From positions 18,910,001 through 18,974,000 of the forward strand of contig JANTQA010000047.1 of NCBI GenBank assembly GCA_027625915.1: a DNA stretch of 64,000 bases. Direction: 5' to 3'. The DNA is from Anaeramoeba flamelloides (lineage: Eukaryota > Metamonada > Anaeramoebidae). A program made the translations under genes and the position numbers. Under the pieces are notes generated by a model that saw only the letters and a list, made by a program, of their open reading frames with translations, was not told the origin of the DNA and did no database searches. Of this stretch, positions 13,641 to 24,924 are shown piece after piece; within the stretch, counting starts at the first letter, position 1, and each line of letters begins with the position of its first letter.

Positions 13641-13684
13641 TGCATTTTCTACTTGATTTTTTATTTTCTACAGAATAAATTTGG

Positions 13685-16600
13685 TTAATTCTCGTCTTTT
13701 TCATTTATATTTTGAATTGATTTTGAATTCTGTTTTAATTTCTTTATATCTCTTTTTGATTTTGATATTTTTTTATTAATGACATTGGGTCCTGCAATGC
13801 ATCCGCCTCTACAAGCCATGATTTCAATTAAGTTTTCATCTCTTTTGCCTTCACAAAATTGATACAATTCGTTTCTTACACTTCTACTTAGCCCTTCAAA
13901 TTTTACAAGACGTATCTCTTTTTTGTCTCCAATTAAAGAGGAAATGGCGCCGACAACTCCGCCTGTTATTGGAAACCCACGGCCTTCTTGATGTGCTTCT
14001 CCAAATAATAAATCAGGAACACCTTTTTTCGGCATTTTGTTTGGATCAATATCACGCGCAACTAATAATGCAGCTAATTCTTCAAAGGTTAAGACATAAT
14101 CAATATAATCGTCATACAATGATTCTTGTCGTTTAGACATGCATGGACTAATAAAAACATTTATTGAATTTGGAATTTTTTCACGAACCAATTCACCTAT
14201 TGGAATTTATAATAATGAACCAAATTAAAAAAATTAAGAAAAAAGATTATTGAATAAATTTGTAAAAGTAAATAGATTGAGAGATATAAACATAAATATA
14301 AATTATTTTTCATCATTCAAGTTACACTCTTTACACGAGAAAACAAATCAAATACCAGTTTTAAATTTCCACAAGAGAGATTCACAAAGTATTTGTCTAT
14401 TAATCATTTGATTATCTTTTTTAGTTTAATCTTTTAGATTTCTTAAAAATATTTCAAACCAATTAATATCTGTTTTTTTACTTTTTTTAAAATGTGATCT
14501 ATTTGATAATTGGGGGTTTAAATTCATAAAGCATTGCTCAACTGAGTAAAAAAAAAACCTAATGAAAAGTGCCGTAGAGTGCCTAGATTTTCTTGAGGTT
14601 TTCTGTTTTATTTGTAAAATCTATTGATTTTCGTTAGGTTTTTTTTTACTTTTCGAAATAAACCGAAAATTTGTTAAAATTTTCTGTTTATTTCAAAAAG
14701 TAAAAAAAACCTAGAACACTTCACAAATAAACAGAAAACTCAAGAAAACCTAACGTGAAGTTCCTAGGTTTTTTTTAATTTGAGAAATAAACAGAAAATT
14801 AAATAAATTTTCTATTTATTTCTCAAATTAAAAAAAACGTAACGGCAAACAGGAGGTAATTTTGTTGAATCACCTCTTTTCAATCATAAAAAAAAAAATA
14901 AAAATTAATTTTTGTTTCATAAAATTCTCAAACCTAATTCTAAAATAAGAGAAAATATAATTCAATTTTTTTTTTTATTTTTATTTTTCATTGGGGCATT
15001 TGGTAGTGTAATTGATGATTTCAATTTCAATTAATGTTATCGTTTAAAAAATCGCGATTTATAATTAAAAAATTGCAAATTTAATAAAATCCCGATTAAT
15101 ACTAAATATCGTGATTTAAAAGTAGAGGCTTTGATGAGAACCTGAATTATCATAATATTAGCAATAAATTCGCGAGTAAAAGAAGTAATCTCGATTAATC
15201 CTATTTTATAGCGAAAAATCATAAAATCGCGAAAAATCATAAATCACGAAAAACTAAAAAATCGCGATAATCTATACATTATCTCGATAAAATAAAAATC
15301 ACAATAAAAATAAAATTATTATTTAGAATTTACCTTAAAAAAAATATCTTGACTTTGACAAATCCTAAACGCTTTTCCCAGTTAAAAATGTTAGAAAATG
15401 TTTGAGAGGGCGGTAAAGTGTCTTCAAGTGTTTGAAAGGTATGAAAGATCTAAAGCTTTATAAAAGGCATTCAATTTTTTAGAGTGGAACAAAAATACTT
15501 TTTCATTTCATTTTTTTATTTTTTATAAAAGTAAAATTTCCCTATGAATATGAACAATCAAACAAATAATAACCCATTTAAAGAAATGCACTTGAATATA
15601 AAATTGAGGTATTTTTTTTTTTTTTTAAATGAGGGTTATTACATTCACAAATTAAATAATCAAAAAAGAAAAACGAGAAATTTTCATTCTAATTAGTGTT
15701 CGATTTAAAAAAAAAAAAAACATTTCAACTCTAGTTGAGCTTTTCTATTATACGAAAAGCTAAGAAAAGAAGAAGAAGAATAACTAGAAGAAAACAAAGT
15801 TTCCAAAAAATCTGTTTAATTTGGTGATAGTATGGCTAGGTTATTGAAAAATCTTTTGAAAAATTACCCATCTTCTTTAAACTCGAATAGAACAAAGAGA
15901 GGGTCCCTTAACCGAAGGCTATTGTAATAAAGAATGCATGAAGGGTTTGTTTGTAGCAGGTATTTTTATTAATAGCAATCTATAATGCTAATACAGGTTG
16001 AGAAATGGTAATTTATCTTTTGTTATTACCATTTTTGATCTAAAGATCGATCAATATTTGTCAACCAAATTAAAACAAAATACAATAAAAACTCTTTGAT
16101 CTGATCCCTGATTCGATTAGTTTCTTTTTTGTTGATTATTAAAAGAATAACTTTTAATCATATAATCTGTTTTTTGATCAAATTAAATTTCTTTTGAAAG
16201 CTATTGTTTAATTAGTCCGAAAAGTTATCAACTTTTATATCGCGATTACCTTTTAGCACGATATTTTGGCATTTGTCGCGATATTTTTGCATTTATCGTG
16301 ATTTTGTCATATTATCACATTTTTAGATATTTTTCACGATTTTTAGAATATCACAATTTTTGACTTTATCGTAGATTTGATAAAAATTTTCGCGATTTTT
16401 GAGAATATCACGATTTGTATCAATCTCATGATATTATTGATTAGTTCGGTTTTATTAATTATTGCAATTTGTATTTAATATTGTAATTTTTTAAACTTTA
16501 TCGTAAATTGAAAGAGATATAATCAAAACTTCTAGTAATTGCAGTTTAATAGTTCGATAGATTTTTGGATAATTTTTAATTTGGAAACTTTTATTGGTTA

Positions 16601-19600
16601 AGTAAACATCTCTTCAACAAGAATATTTTATATTTTAAAAAAAATGTTCAAAAATTAAATCAATGGAACAAAATCAAAAGATTTATTTTCTTTTATTTTG
16701 ATTTGGTTTATGAATTGATTATAACTTTTTCATGAGCCATAATAACAATCACAAGAAACGGATATTTTACTCCCGGACTGTTGCAGATTTAAATATATTT
16801 TCTGAATAAAAATACTTGGGACAATGCTTATCTTTTATGCATCCTATATGTAGATAAAAACAGTTAAATAATTTGCGAAAGTATCTGAAATATTAAAGGA
16901 GGATCCTTCAAATTTTAAATCTTTTTCATAATACCTTAACCATTGAATCACCAAAATATAAAGATTGTTCGATACTTGTTTTTTTTTATTTTATTTTTTC
17001 TTCTTTTACATGGCTTTTCTTTATATTAAGCAAAAAGTTCAGCTAGAGTTGAATGGTTTTTGTTTCATTGATCAGTAATATACCACGGAAAATTTACTAC
17101 TTTTTTCATCATTATTGACCCCAGGTAAGTTAATTTTTATTTTAAAATAAACCATTTCCCAGTTAAAAGGGGCATGTTGTAATAGATGAATTGCAAGTAT
17201 TTAAAGTGTTTGAATGGATATTAGAATAAAAAATTTAATTTTTTTGAAAATATCAAAATTGAAATCATTTTTTCACATTTTTTTTTTATTTTTTCAATTG
17301 TTTTTTTGAAACATAATTCATTTTCAAATTTTAATTTTATTGCAAGATCGATATATTCATTTGGTAAAAACGTGTTATTCTATTGTTACTAAAACAGTGG
17401 GAATCATTGTAAATAAATGATATTGATTTCTATTGGGATTTTATTTGGATCTTCAATTGAAGATCAAAATGAAGCTTCTTGTTTTTCTTTCAATAGGGAT
17501 ACTAAGAATTTGAGTTTTTCTATTTTTAAGAAAATCTATTGATTTATTAGTTTTAATTCATCCAGAATATCAGCTATCCTTTGATGTTTATTATTCTACT
17601 TATTTCTTATTTGTTTTTTAAAGGTTAGTTATAAAAAATAATTGATATTTGAAAAAAATATTGGTACTCCTTTGACTGAAACAAAGTTTAAAATTAATTT
17701 GTTTTATTGTTAATTAATCCTCCTTTTTTGTTTCGGATTATTAATTATTTAATTTATACATTACATTTGGAATTTTATTGATTGGAATAAAGAAATGAAA
17801 AAAAAAAAAAAAAACAATTTTAATTCAAAAAAAAACAATTTTAAACGTATCAGTATTTTGTATTCAGATCATCATTTATTGATTATTTTCAATAAGGGTC
17901 TGTAATTACAATTTTAAATGAAAACTATAATTTATTGATAGTATTGTGATTTTTCTATAATATCATTAAATACTCTAATATATTATTCTAATTTTTAATT
18001 TTTTTGGAAATATATATTTATATTTACTTTTCAATCTAGATTCATTTAAATTCATTAAATTATTTTGCTGGAATACAAATACGATGCTAATTTAAAATAT
18101 TTTAACTTTTTCAGCAATATGATTGAAAATGTTAATAAATTCAAAATCATCATTATAATAATATTTGACTTTTGTTTTGATGCTTAGGTAACTATTTCTT
18201 TTTTGGAGACTATCCACTATCAAAAAGATATAAACACAAAAAAAAGAAAAAATATTAAATAAAAGTAAATTAATTTTTTTTTAAGAATGAATTTTTCTTT
18301 ATTGTAATTTTCTATCACCATATAACCTTAACTTGATACCTTCATTTAAATTATTTTTCATTTAAAGGTTAAGATTATCTGATTATTAAAAAGCATAAAT
18401 CTTTAACTCTCTATTATTGTTAATTATTATGAGTGCTTCTTTTTTGAACAACTCAACCTTAACATAATATCTATCAGTTGAAAATAAAGTTTGATCAAAT
18501 GAAACAAGTTACGTAATTCAAAAAAATGAAATCAATACAAAAAACTAAAAGATGAAAAAATGATTTTCATCTTTTAACAAAAATCAAAATTACTTCCAAT
18601 TTTGAATGAAATTGTATTATTGTGATTGTTTGGTGTGTTTTAACGATGTGGAAAATTTTGAATTTTAGTTTAGATAAAAAGGGTGTGGGATATTACCTGT
18701 AATATGCATTGGTGTTGGTGTTTTACTAATTTTATCTTTTAAACAGGGTATATGCTTATGTATCATTTCAAAAAATGACCAACAGCACGAAGTTGTCATG
18801 AAATCTTTGACTTCCAAAAATTCCTGTGCTTCATGCTTTGTAGTTTCTTCTGCGCCAATGGCAACCTCTACAACTTTATCAAAACCTAATTTTTTTAATG
18901 ATTCAACAATTTGATTTAAATTGGCTTTTGGGAATTGTGAATATAAAGATGGTGCAATTAAAGCTACTATTTTTTTTTCTTTGTTATGAAAATTTTTCAA
19001 AACGTCAATTATTTGTGATTTTTGAACAGGACTATATTAATTTTTTTGAATCGAATTTTAGAATTTAAAAATAATATAAAACGCCCAATTATTATTTTGT
19101 ATACAAAAATAAAAACAATATTTAAAAAGAGAAAGTTCCTATTATTTTAAAAAGAAAATATATATATAAAAAAAAAAATAAAAAGAAATTTTAATAAATA
19201 AATAAATTAATTAGAAAAAAAAAAAAAATTTATAAAAATAAAAAAATAAATTTGAACAATAAAATATTTTTTTTAAAAAAGATGATCAAAAACAATTAAT
19301 TTTAAAATTTAAAACTACAATCACTTAAAGTTTTCGAATTTTAATTTGATGATATCAAATTAATTACCCATTTCTCTACATATTTGAAATTATTTTTTTT
19401 TTTTTTTTATAAATTTAATGAAATCACTGAATTTTGTAATTTTTATTAAAGTGGATTCAATCAATTTTTCAGTGATTTTTTTTATAAGTGAAAAAAGTTT
19501 TTTTATATTTATAAAACTATTTTTTTTTTTTTTATTGATCCAATCGAAAAACAAAAAAAATCATTTTTTGAATTTGACTTAAAAATTTTTTCTATTTTTT

Positions 19601-22600
19601 TTTTTTTGAGATAACCTAATTCTGTTGTAAATTTTTTTTTTATTACAAGATCGATAGTCACTAGGTAAAAACTTGTTAATTAAATGTTATTGAAATAGTG
19701 AAAATGATTGTCGAGGAATGATATTGATTTCTATTGGAATTTTCTTTGATCTTCAATTGGATGAAAATGAGCATTGTTGTTTTTTCTCAATAGCCATAAG
19801 AATTTGATTTTTTTCGTTTTTTAAGTAAATATATAGATTAATTAAATTTTACTTCAGACAGAATCAAACTATTCGTTGGTGTGTCTTATTCTTCTACTTA
19901 TTTTTTATTTGTTCTTCAAAGGTCAAATATAAAAAATAATTGATATTTGAAATAAATGTTGTGCCCCTTTGATAGAAACAAAGTTTGTTTAATAAAGCTC
20001 TCAAAAAAAAAAAAAAAACCTTGAGTATATGCTTAAAAAAACATAAAAATCAATTTGTTATAAATGTGAAAAATAAAATTTAAAAATTAAAAGATTCCCA
20101 TCTACAACCATTTCAACTTAGGTGTAAGTCGTAAAACATTTCCCAAAATTTTGCAAAATGTTTAAAATCATGTTTGTAATCCAAAGTTAATGTTTACTGT
20201 ATTTTAGAAAAGGATTTTGAGATTGGTAATTCTCACAAATTTTTATTCAGAAACATCTAAGAAGGAAAAAATAAATTTTTTGACTAAATTTGTGTTTCTG
20301 TGATATCAAAAAATGAAAAAGAAGGTCGGGAAAAAACAACTTTTTGAGAAAATTTCTCTCAGTATCAATTTTTAAAACCCAGAGAAATATTGTTGTGAAT
20401 TTTCGATGTTTTTTTTTTCGATTAGAGAGTTAAGTTAAGAGAGGGTTTTAAATCTGTTCTAAAGATGTCAAAATGGAGGAAATTGTCAATTTTTGATGAC
20501 TAATACTTTTTTATTTTTAAAATCAAGATAAATTTGGATAAGAAGACACGTGAAAGTATTTCATATTATTGAAAATTCATCAAAATTTCATCCATTTCCT
20601 AAAATAAAGATCATTTTTTCTCAACTTTGAACAAAAAATTTATTTTTTTAAATTAAAAAGGCTTCTTTTTTAAAATTTTATTTTCATTGGATCATTGAAT
20701 ACAAAATTCCACAAAAGCCTTTCACTAATATCTCAACTCAATTTGTCTGGAAACTAACAAATTGGGTTTTGTAAAAAAAAATTGCGAAACGGAAAAAATG
20801 TTATCAATATTTCACCAAAAATGAACCAAATATATAGAGTGTTTGGTAAGAGAAATTCGACTTCAGAAATCAATTTGGGGAAATCTTATACCCCCAAAAG
20901 CGTTGTTGGTAATTTCAATTCAAGAAAAAAACAAAAAGAATCCTAAACACAAAAAAAAAATGAAGACAAAAACCACAATTCCTTTGAAAGAATTTGTATG
21001 ATTTTTGTGGAGAAATAATGTAACAATTCAAGTAATCCAAAGGTCAAAACTCATATACGCACGGTGTGATCTTTTTAAGTAAGAGTTATTTATCGAGAGT
21101 ATTTAGAATGATCATCATTTTTTAGGCTAGAAAATTGTGATTATTTTTCTTTTTCATTCTTACATTTCTTAATAAGGGTGTTCGAGTTTATATATCTAAA
21201 AATTCAATTTCTGGGATTTTTGATTAAAAAATATCACATAAAATGTTTTTTTGATACATAATCCGAGAATATTTGGATGAAACTTCCCTTCACAATTTAA
21301 ATGAGATTGGATCAAAAGGTTTTTAGACAATTTAGTAATTTTCCAGCGTAGTCCTGAAGAAACATTTTTATTAAGTTTAAAATATTTCAAAAGATTTCTG
21401 GGCATTTTGACAATCCATACTTGCGTTATAACAGCTGTAAATTACAAGTTCAAATTTAATTTTACACTATTTTTATTTTTAATTTTTCTCAAAGAAAAAT
21501 CTTGATTACGTTTTGAGAATCCAATCATTCCAAATTAAATTTCGAAAGTATTTTTTGTAATAAATCACAATTTTGATTTATTCATAAATTTAAAGATATA
21601 AAAATGAGAAACTCAAAGAGAAATTTTTTAAGATGGAAAGCTCTTGGGTTTGTATTTTCTCATGTTTTGATATCATTTCAGAATAAAAAAATATTTGAAT
21701 TTTAAATGGGAAAAAATGGTAATTTTGATCTTGCATTTATCTAAACTAAATTCCAAAATCTTGATACTTCTTTAAATATCAATAACCCCAAGGATCAAAA
21801 TCCAAGAAAAGTAATAGAACACACAAAATTTCCAAATAAACTAAAATTCAAAATTTTCCACACAGTTAAAACAGTTTAAAGAAGAATAATAATACATTTT
21901 TCTGAAATTTGAAAATAATTTTGATTTTTGAACAAATATTTTTTTTATCTTGAAGTTTTTTGTTTTAATTTCTTTTTTCCAATAACTTAATCTGTTTCAC
22001 TCGATCTGAAAAAAGTTTTTTTCGAATTATTGATATGGGGTTAAAGTTGAGTTATGTTAAATATAGAAAAAATTCAAATAAAATTAGTTGATGTTATCTT
22101 ATCGTTTGATCGATCAATAATTGTTTGTGAAATTTAAACAAATTTAGAAATACATTTTTTGTTATGATTCATTTCCAAATTTTGTTAACAAAGATTTTTA
22201 TTTTTTATTGGTTTTATTTTTCCTATTTTTTTTTTTTTTCTTTTATTTGTATAACAATGGGATTACATAGAAAAACATTAATACCCAGTACAGTCGTTTT
22301 AAAAAAGTAAAAACTTTTTTCAAGTTTTCTATTTTAAAGAAAAAGTGAAAACTTTTTCAAAATTAACATTTTTTTGAAAAATTCGATTTTAGAAAAGTGA
22401 GGAATCAACCTTTAAATGTGAGGTAGAGAAAGGAGTTGAGAAGAAAAGCACTTTTTTTAAAAAAAAGTCTACATACTTTTTTAAAACAAAAAACCTTGAA
22501 AAAAGTTTTAAAATTAAAAAAAAAAACAAAAAACAAAAAAGTACTCACTTTTTTAAGATGACTGTCGAAGAAAATAAAGTTTTTTAGAAATAATTGGGAA

Positions 22601-24924
22601 TACATATTGAATTTTGAACTTTTTCAAAAATGAGAGAAATGGATCAAACTTTTAAAAACAAAAATTCATTTTTAGAAAATATCATTTAAAAGTAAATCTG
22701 GTTTTGTAGTATTCATATTTTTACTCCATTTTTCAATTCCAAGATGCGGTAATTTTTTTTTTGGATTTGCTATTAAATTTACAAAAAGATTTTTTTTTAG
22801 TTTTCTCATTCCTTAATGTTGACAATCCCTGAAATTTGAAAAAAAGATTGTCTTGGATCGGGTCTGGTGGGTTGTTAATTTGGTTCTTTGCAGATCTATC
22901 TTTAGATGAGTATGAATTTTAATAGTTGTTCAAAATGGCAGTTTTTGTCAATTTTTTCAATTTTTTCCCGAAATTGGAATTGAAGAGTTTAAGGCACAAT
23001 AGATTGGAAAGGTATTTAAGAATAAATTTTGATTTTTGTGTTGTTAGAAGACAATTTTGATTTACCTTTTTTTCAATTAATCAAATGAAAAAATAACATT
23101 TTTTAAAAGCTCTCAATAAAACCAAACCTAATTAAAAATTTCAATCAACAACCTAGAAACCACATTTTTTTATAACTTAAGTTGTTTCCAATTATTCTTA
23201 CACTCTTTAATTTGGATTTCGGAAAAGAAAAAAAATCAAATTGTCAAAAATTGCCATTTTGAACCACTATTAAAATCCATACCAAGTACCAGATCGATCA
23301 GCTAAGAACCAAATTAACAAGTGGTAACAAACGATCCAAGACAATCTTTTTTTCAAATTTCAGGGATTATAAACCTTAAGAGATTTTCAAGTACAAGTTC
23401 AAATTTTAAAACATTTCAAACTTGTAAAAAGTAACTGTACTGATAAATTTAAACACATGTAATAAACTTTTTATTCAATTTCCATTTTTGTAAATCTATC
23501 AACTCAACTTTTCAAACAGTTCTTTAGTAGGAATATTTTGAAAGATCAACGAATTTTATAAAGTCACTAAAGATTTAAAGCAATACAGTGTTTCATTGAA
23601 AGCTAAGGTAAAAAATTTGTAAAAAGGAAAATGAAGCAAAAATTTTCAGACACCTATTTGAATTTATCAGTATACAAAAATATTTAGAACAGCTTGAGGA
23701 ATTGTTTTGTGTTTATCGGTTTTAAAAGGAAATTATGAAATAATAAAATCAAATTGTAGTATCATTTGAGAAAGGTAAAAAAAAGTGAAAATTGTTGGAA
23801 TTATCCCATTTTTTTGTAAAATATTTTCGATAGTGTGAAAATTTAACTGAGATTATGGAACTCTTTCATGAGTATTTTTATCTACAATTTCACCATTTTC
23901 ACTCAAAAGAGTAGTCCTTAGTGTGCAAAAGCAGATTGTAAAAAAGTAAAGAAAATATGAAAAATTAGAATCGTTTACCAAACGCCAAAAACATGCAAGC
24001 ATTAATACAATTTCCACAGTAAACACATTTGGAATAGTCAATCACTTGCTTTCCTTGTTTGTTTCTATGGATTGCTTTAACTGGGCAACTTTCTTCACAA
24101 GGGATCGACACTTTAATAATTGCATTCCAAGGGCAAGCAATTACACACTTCCCACAAGAAATACATTCGTGTTCGTTGATTTTGGCTTTCGCATTTTTTG
24201 TGATTGTAATGGCACCAACAGGACACCCATTTAAACACGGTTTTCCTAAGCAACCAGCACACGCGTCAGTGACTAGAAAATTTTTCTAAATAAATAGACA
24301 AGAATTGAAAAAAAAAAGGAAAAAGCGATTTTGAATCAACAAAACAAAAAAGAATTCTGATTTTGGGGTTCTTCATTAAAAAAACCTGTATAAAAAATTT
24401 CCAAATTTATTTTCTTGTTTGAGTAAAAGCAAAGCCATAAGGCTAAACAACCCAAACTAAACAAGGCTTCAAGCACCACCCCAAATTTTGAATCTCAAGA
24501 TATTCTCATCAGCTCAAAATTTCACAAAACTAAAGCCGGTTTCAAGAAAAGACTTGTAACTTACCTTGACACAATGCTCACAAGCAATATCCATAATACC
24601 GAAAATGGGCTCTTCAATTTCCTTACGATCAAGTGCCTTTTTTGCATATTCTGAAAGTGTTGTCCAATTATCGACAGTGTCGTTCATAATAAAGCCAAGT
24701 GAAGACATGACACGGTTTTTCAAAATTTCGTGTTCCTTAAAGGTGCAGCACCTGATCGAGTCCTCTCTATGAGGCGCAAATTTCCTTGGCACGGAGTTTA
24801 TTTGCTCAACAAAATTACCTTTGAAAAAGAGCTTTGCTACTTCAACTTGGATCATTCTTTGGTACTGAAGCGCTGTGTTTCCAATGTGTTTTCTTTCTAA
24901 AAACCTTTTTGACCAGTCAGACAT
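13685..24924 (-). CDS. Group B monomeric [FeFe]-hydrogenase, four exons
   Basis: Predicted to interconvert protons and hydrogen using ferredoxin-type electrons. Exons on the minus strand: 24,565-24,924 (120 codons), 23,979-24,285, 18,697-19,031 and 13,685-14,196; product about 504 residues. The order matches the group B1/B3 family: an N-terminal region, then ACEHC, then Cys clusters CxxC..CxxxCP, CISCGKCVIACP and CVYCGNCINAC (residues about 115-217), then the H-cluster domain with L1 TTSCCW, L2 SPCMSKRQE and L3 EIMACRGGCIAGP. Linking stretches such as TPTPMHITGELVRE and YVLTFEELAALLVARDI are typical of the family. Introns 1 and 3 splice in phase (GTAAGT...TTTAG, GTAATA...AATAG). Intron 2 does not keep frame with the obvious GTAAAC...ATATAG pair. 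L1 has Trp where relatives have Pro. No clear organelle presequence is visible. Group B enzymes are mainly bacterial, so lateral origin followed by intron gain is plausible. Confidence 0.9.
14548..14850. repeat. Palindromic repeat cluster, family G, copy 1
   Basis: Back-to-back palindromes built from 'aaataaaccgaaaattt', its complement and 'aaaaaacctaa' blocks, opening with 'agtgccgtagagtgcc'. Related clusters occur at 34,050-34,330, 41,776-42,025 and 54,630-54,725. They are non-coding and should form strong hairpins as RNA or single-stranded DNA. Confidence 0.65.
15030..16520 (+). repeat. Large non-coding element with TCGCGAT-type arrays, family F, copy 1
   Basis: The outer parts (15,040-15,310 and 16,235-16,520) are arrays of short degenerate units around ATCGCGAT, TCGTGAT and TCACGAT, unusual CpG-bearing near-palindromes in this AT-rich DNA. 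The interior has no open frame but matches 27,260-28,470 in reverse orientation; shared blocks include 'gtgtcttcaagtgtttgaaag' and the 'atctgatccctgat' to 'gatcgatc' stretch. Two inverted copies with the same array-interior-array plan indicate a defined repeat of about 1.2-1.5 kb. Family unrecognised. Confidence 0.65.
17150..17690 (+). repeat. Dispersed repeat, family H, copy 1
   Basis: Matches 19,640-19,990 and 55,055-55,740 in the same orientation. Landmarks are 'ttgcaagatcgat', 'ggtaaaaacgtgttattc', 'gatattgatttctattgg' and a terminal 'cctttgactgaaacaaagtt'. It is non-coding and diverged; no terminal repeat was identified. Confidence 0.65.
19640..19990 (+). repeat. Dispersed repeat, family H, copy 2 (partial)
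   Basis: Aligns with 17,339-17,690 from 'acaagatcgatagtcac' to the closing 'gatagaaacaaagtt'. The upstream third of the family is not clear here. Non-coding. Confidence 0.65.
20000..21839. other. Featureless part of hydrogenase intron 2
   Basis: No exon or ordered repeat was recognised in these bases. A 69-codon minus-strand open frame at 21,196-21,405 shows no family resemblance and sits in repeat-poor AT-rich DNA; it is treated as chance. Confidence 0.4.
21840..22270 (+). repeat. Dispersed repeat, family J, copy 2
   Basis: Same family as 12,123-12,530, same orientation. It shares the block 'gttatcttatcgtttgatcg' and the poly-T/Phe-like tail. Non-coding. Confidence 0.6.
22812..23381. repeat. 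Foldback element, family A, copy 1 (about 0.57 kb)
   Basis: The arms are reverse complements: left 'gacaatccctgaaatttg', right 'caaatttcagggattata'. Inner blocks pair too ('ttgttaatttggttctt' with 'aagaaccaaattaacaa', 'aaaatggcagtttttgtca' with its complement). Related copies are at 30,912-31,476, 61,966-62,550 and, degraded, 47,713-47,945. No open frame. Confidence 0.75.

Larger units (their letters stand above)
14197..18696 (-). other. Hydrogenase intron 3 (4.5 kb), repeat-filled
   Basis: This separates the TSCC exon from the last exon, with donor GTAATA and acceptor CCAATAG in phase 1. The join restores the codon for Gly in HITGELV, exactly where relatives continue. It holds a family G palindrome array (14,548-14,850), the TCGCGAT-flanked element (15,030-16,520) and a family H repeat (17,150-17,690). 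The rest, to 18,696, is featureless AT-rich sequence. Confidence 0.85.
19032..23978 (-). other. Hydrogenase intron 2 (about 4.95 kb), repeat-filled
   Basis: Lies between the ferredoxin-like exon and the TSCC exon. The simplest boundaries are GTAAAC and ATATAG, but that join leaves the downstream frame one base short. The encoded residues on both sides (CINACMFLAF and VQKSQIIDVLK) abut closely compared with relatives, so little or no protein is missing. Contents: a family H copy (19,640-19,990), a family J copy (21,840-22,270) and a family A foldback (22,812-23,381). Between them nothing was recognised. Confidence 0.75.
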
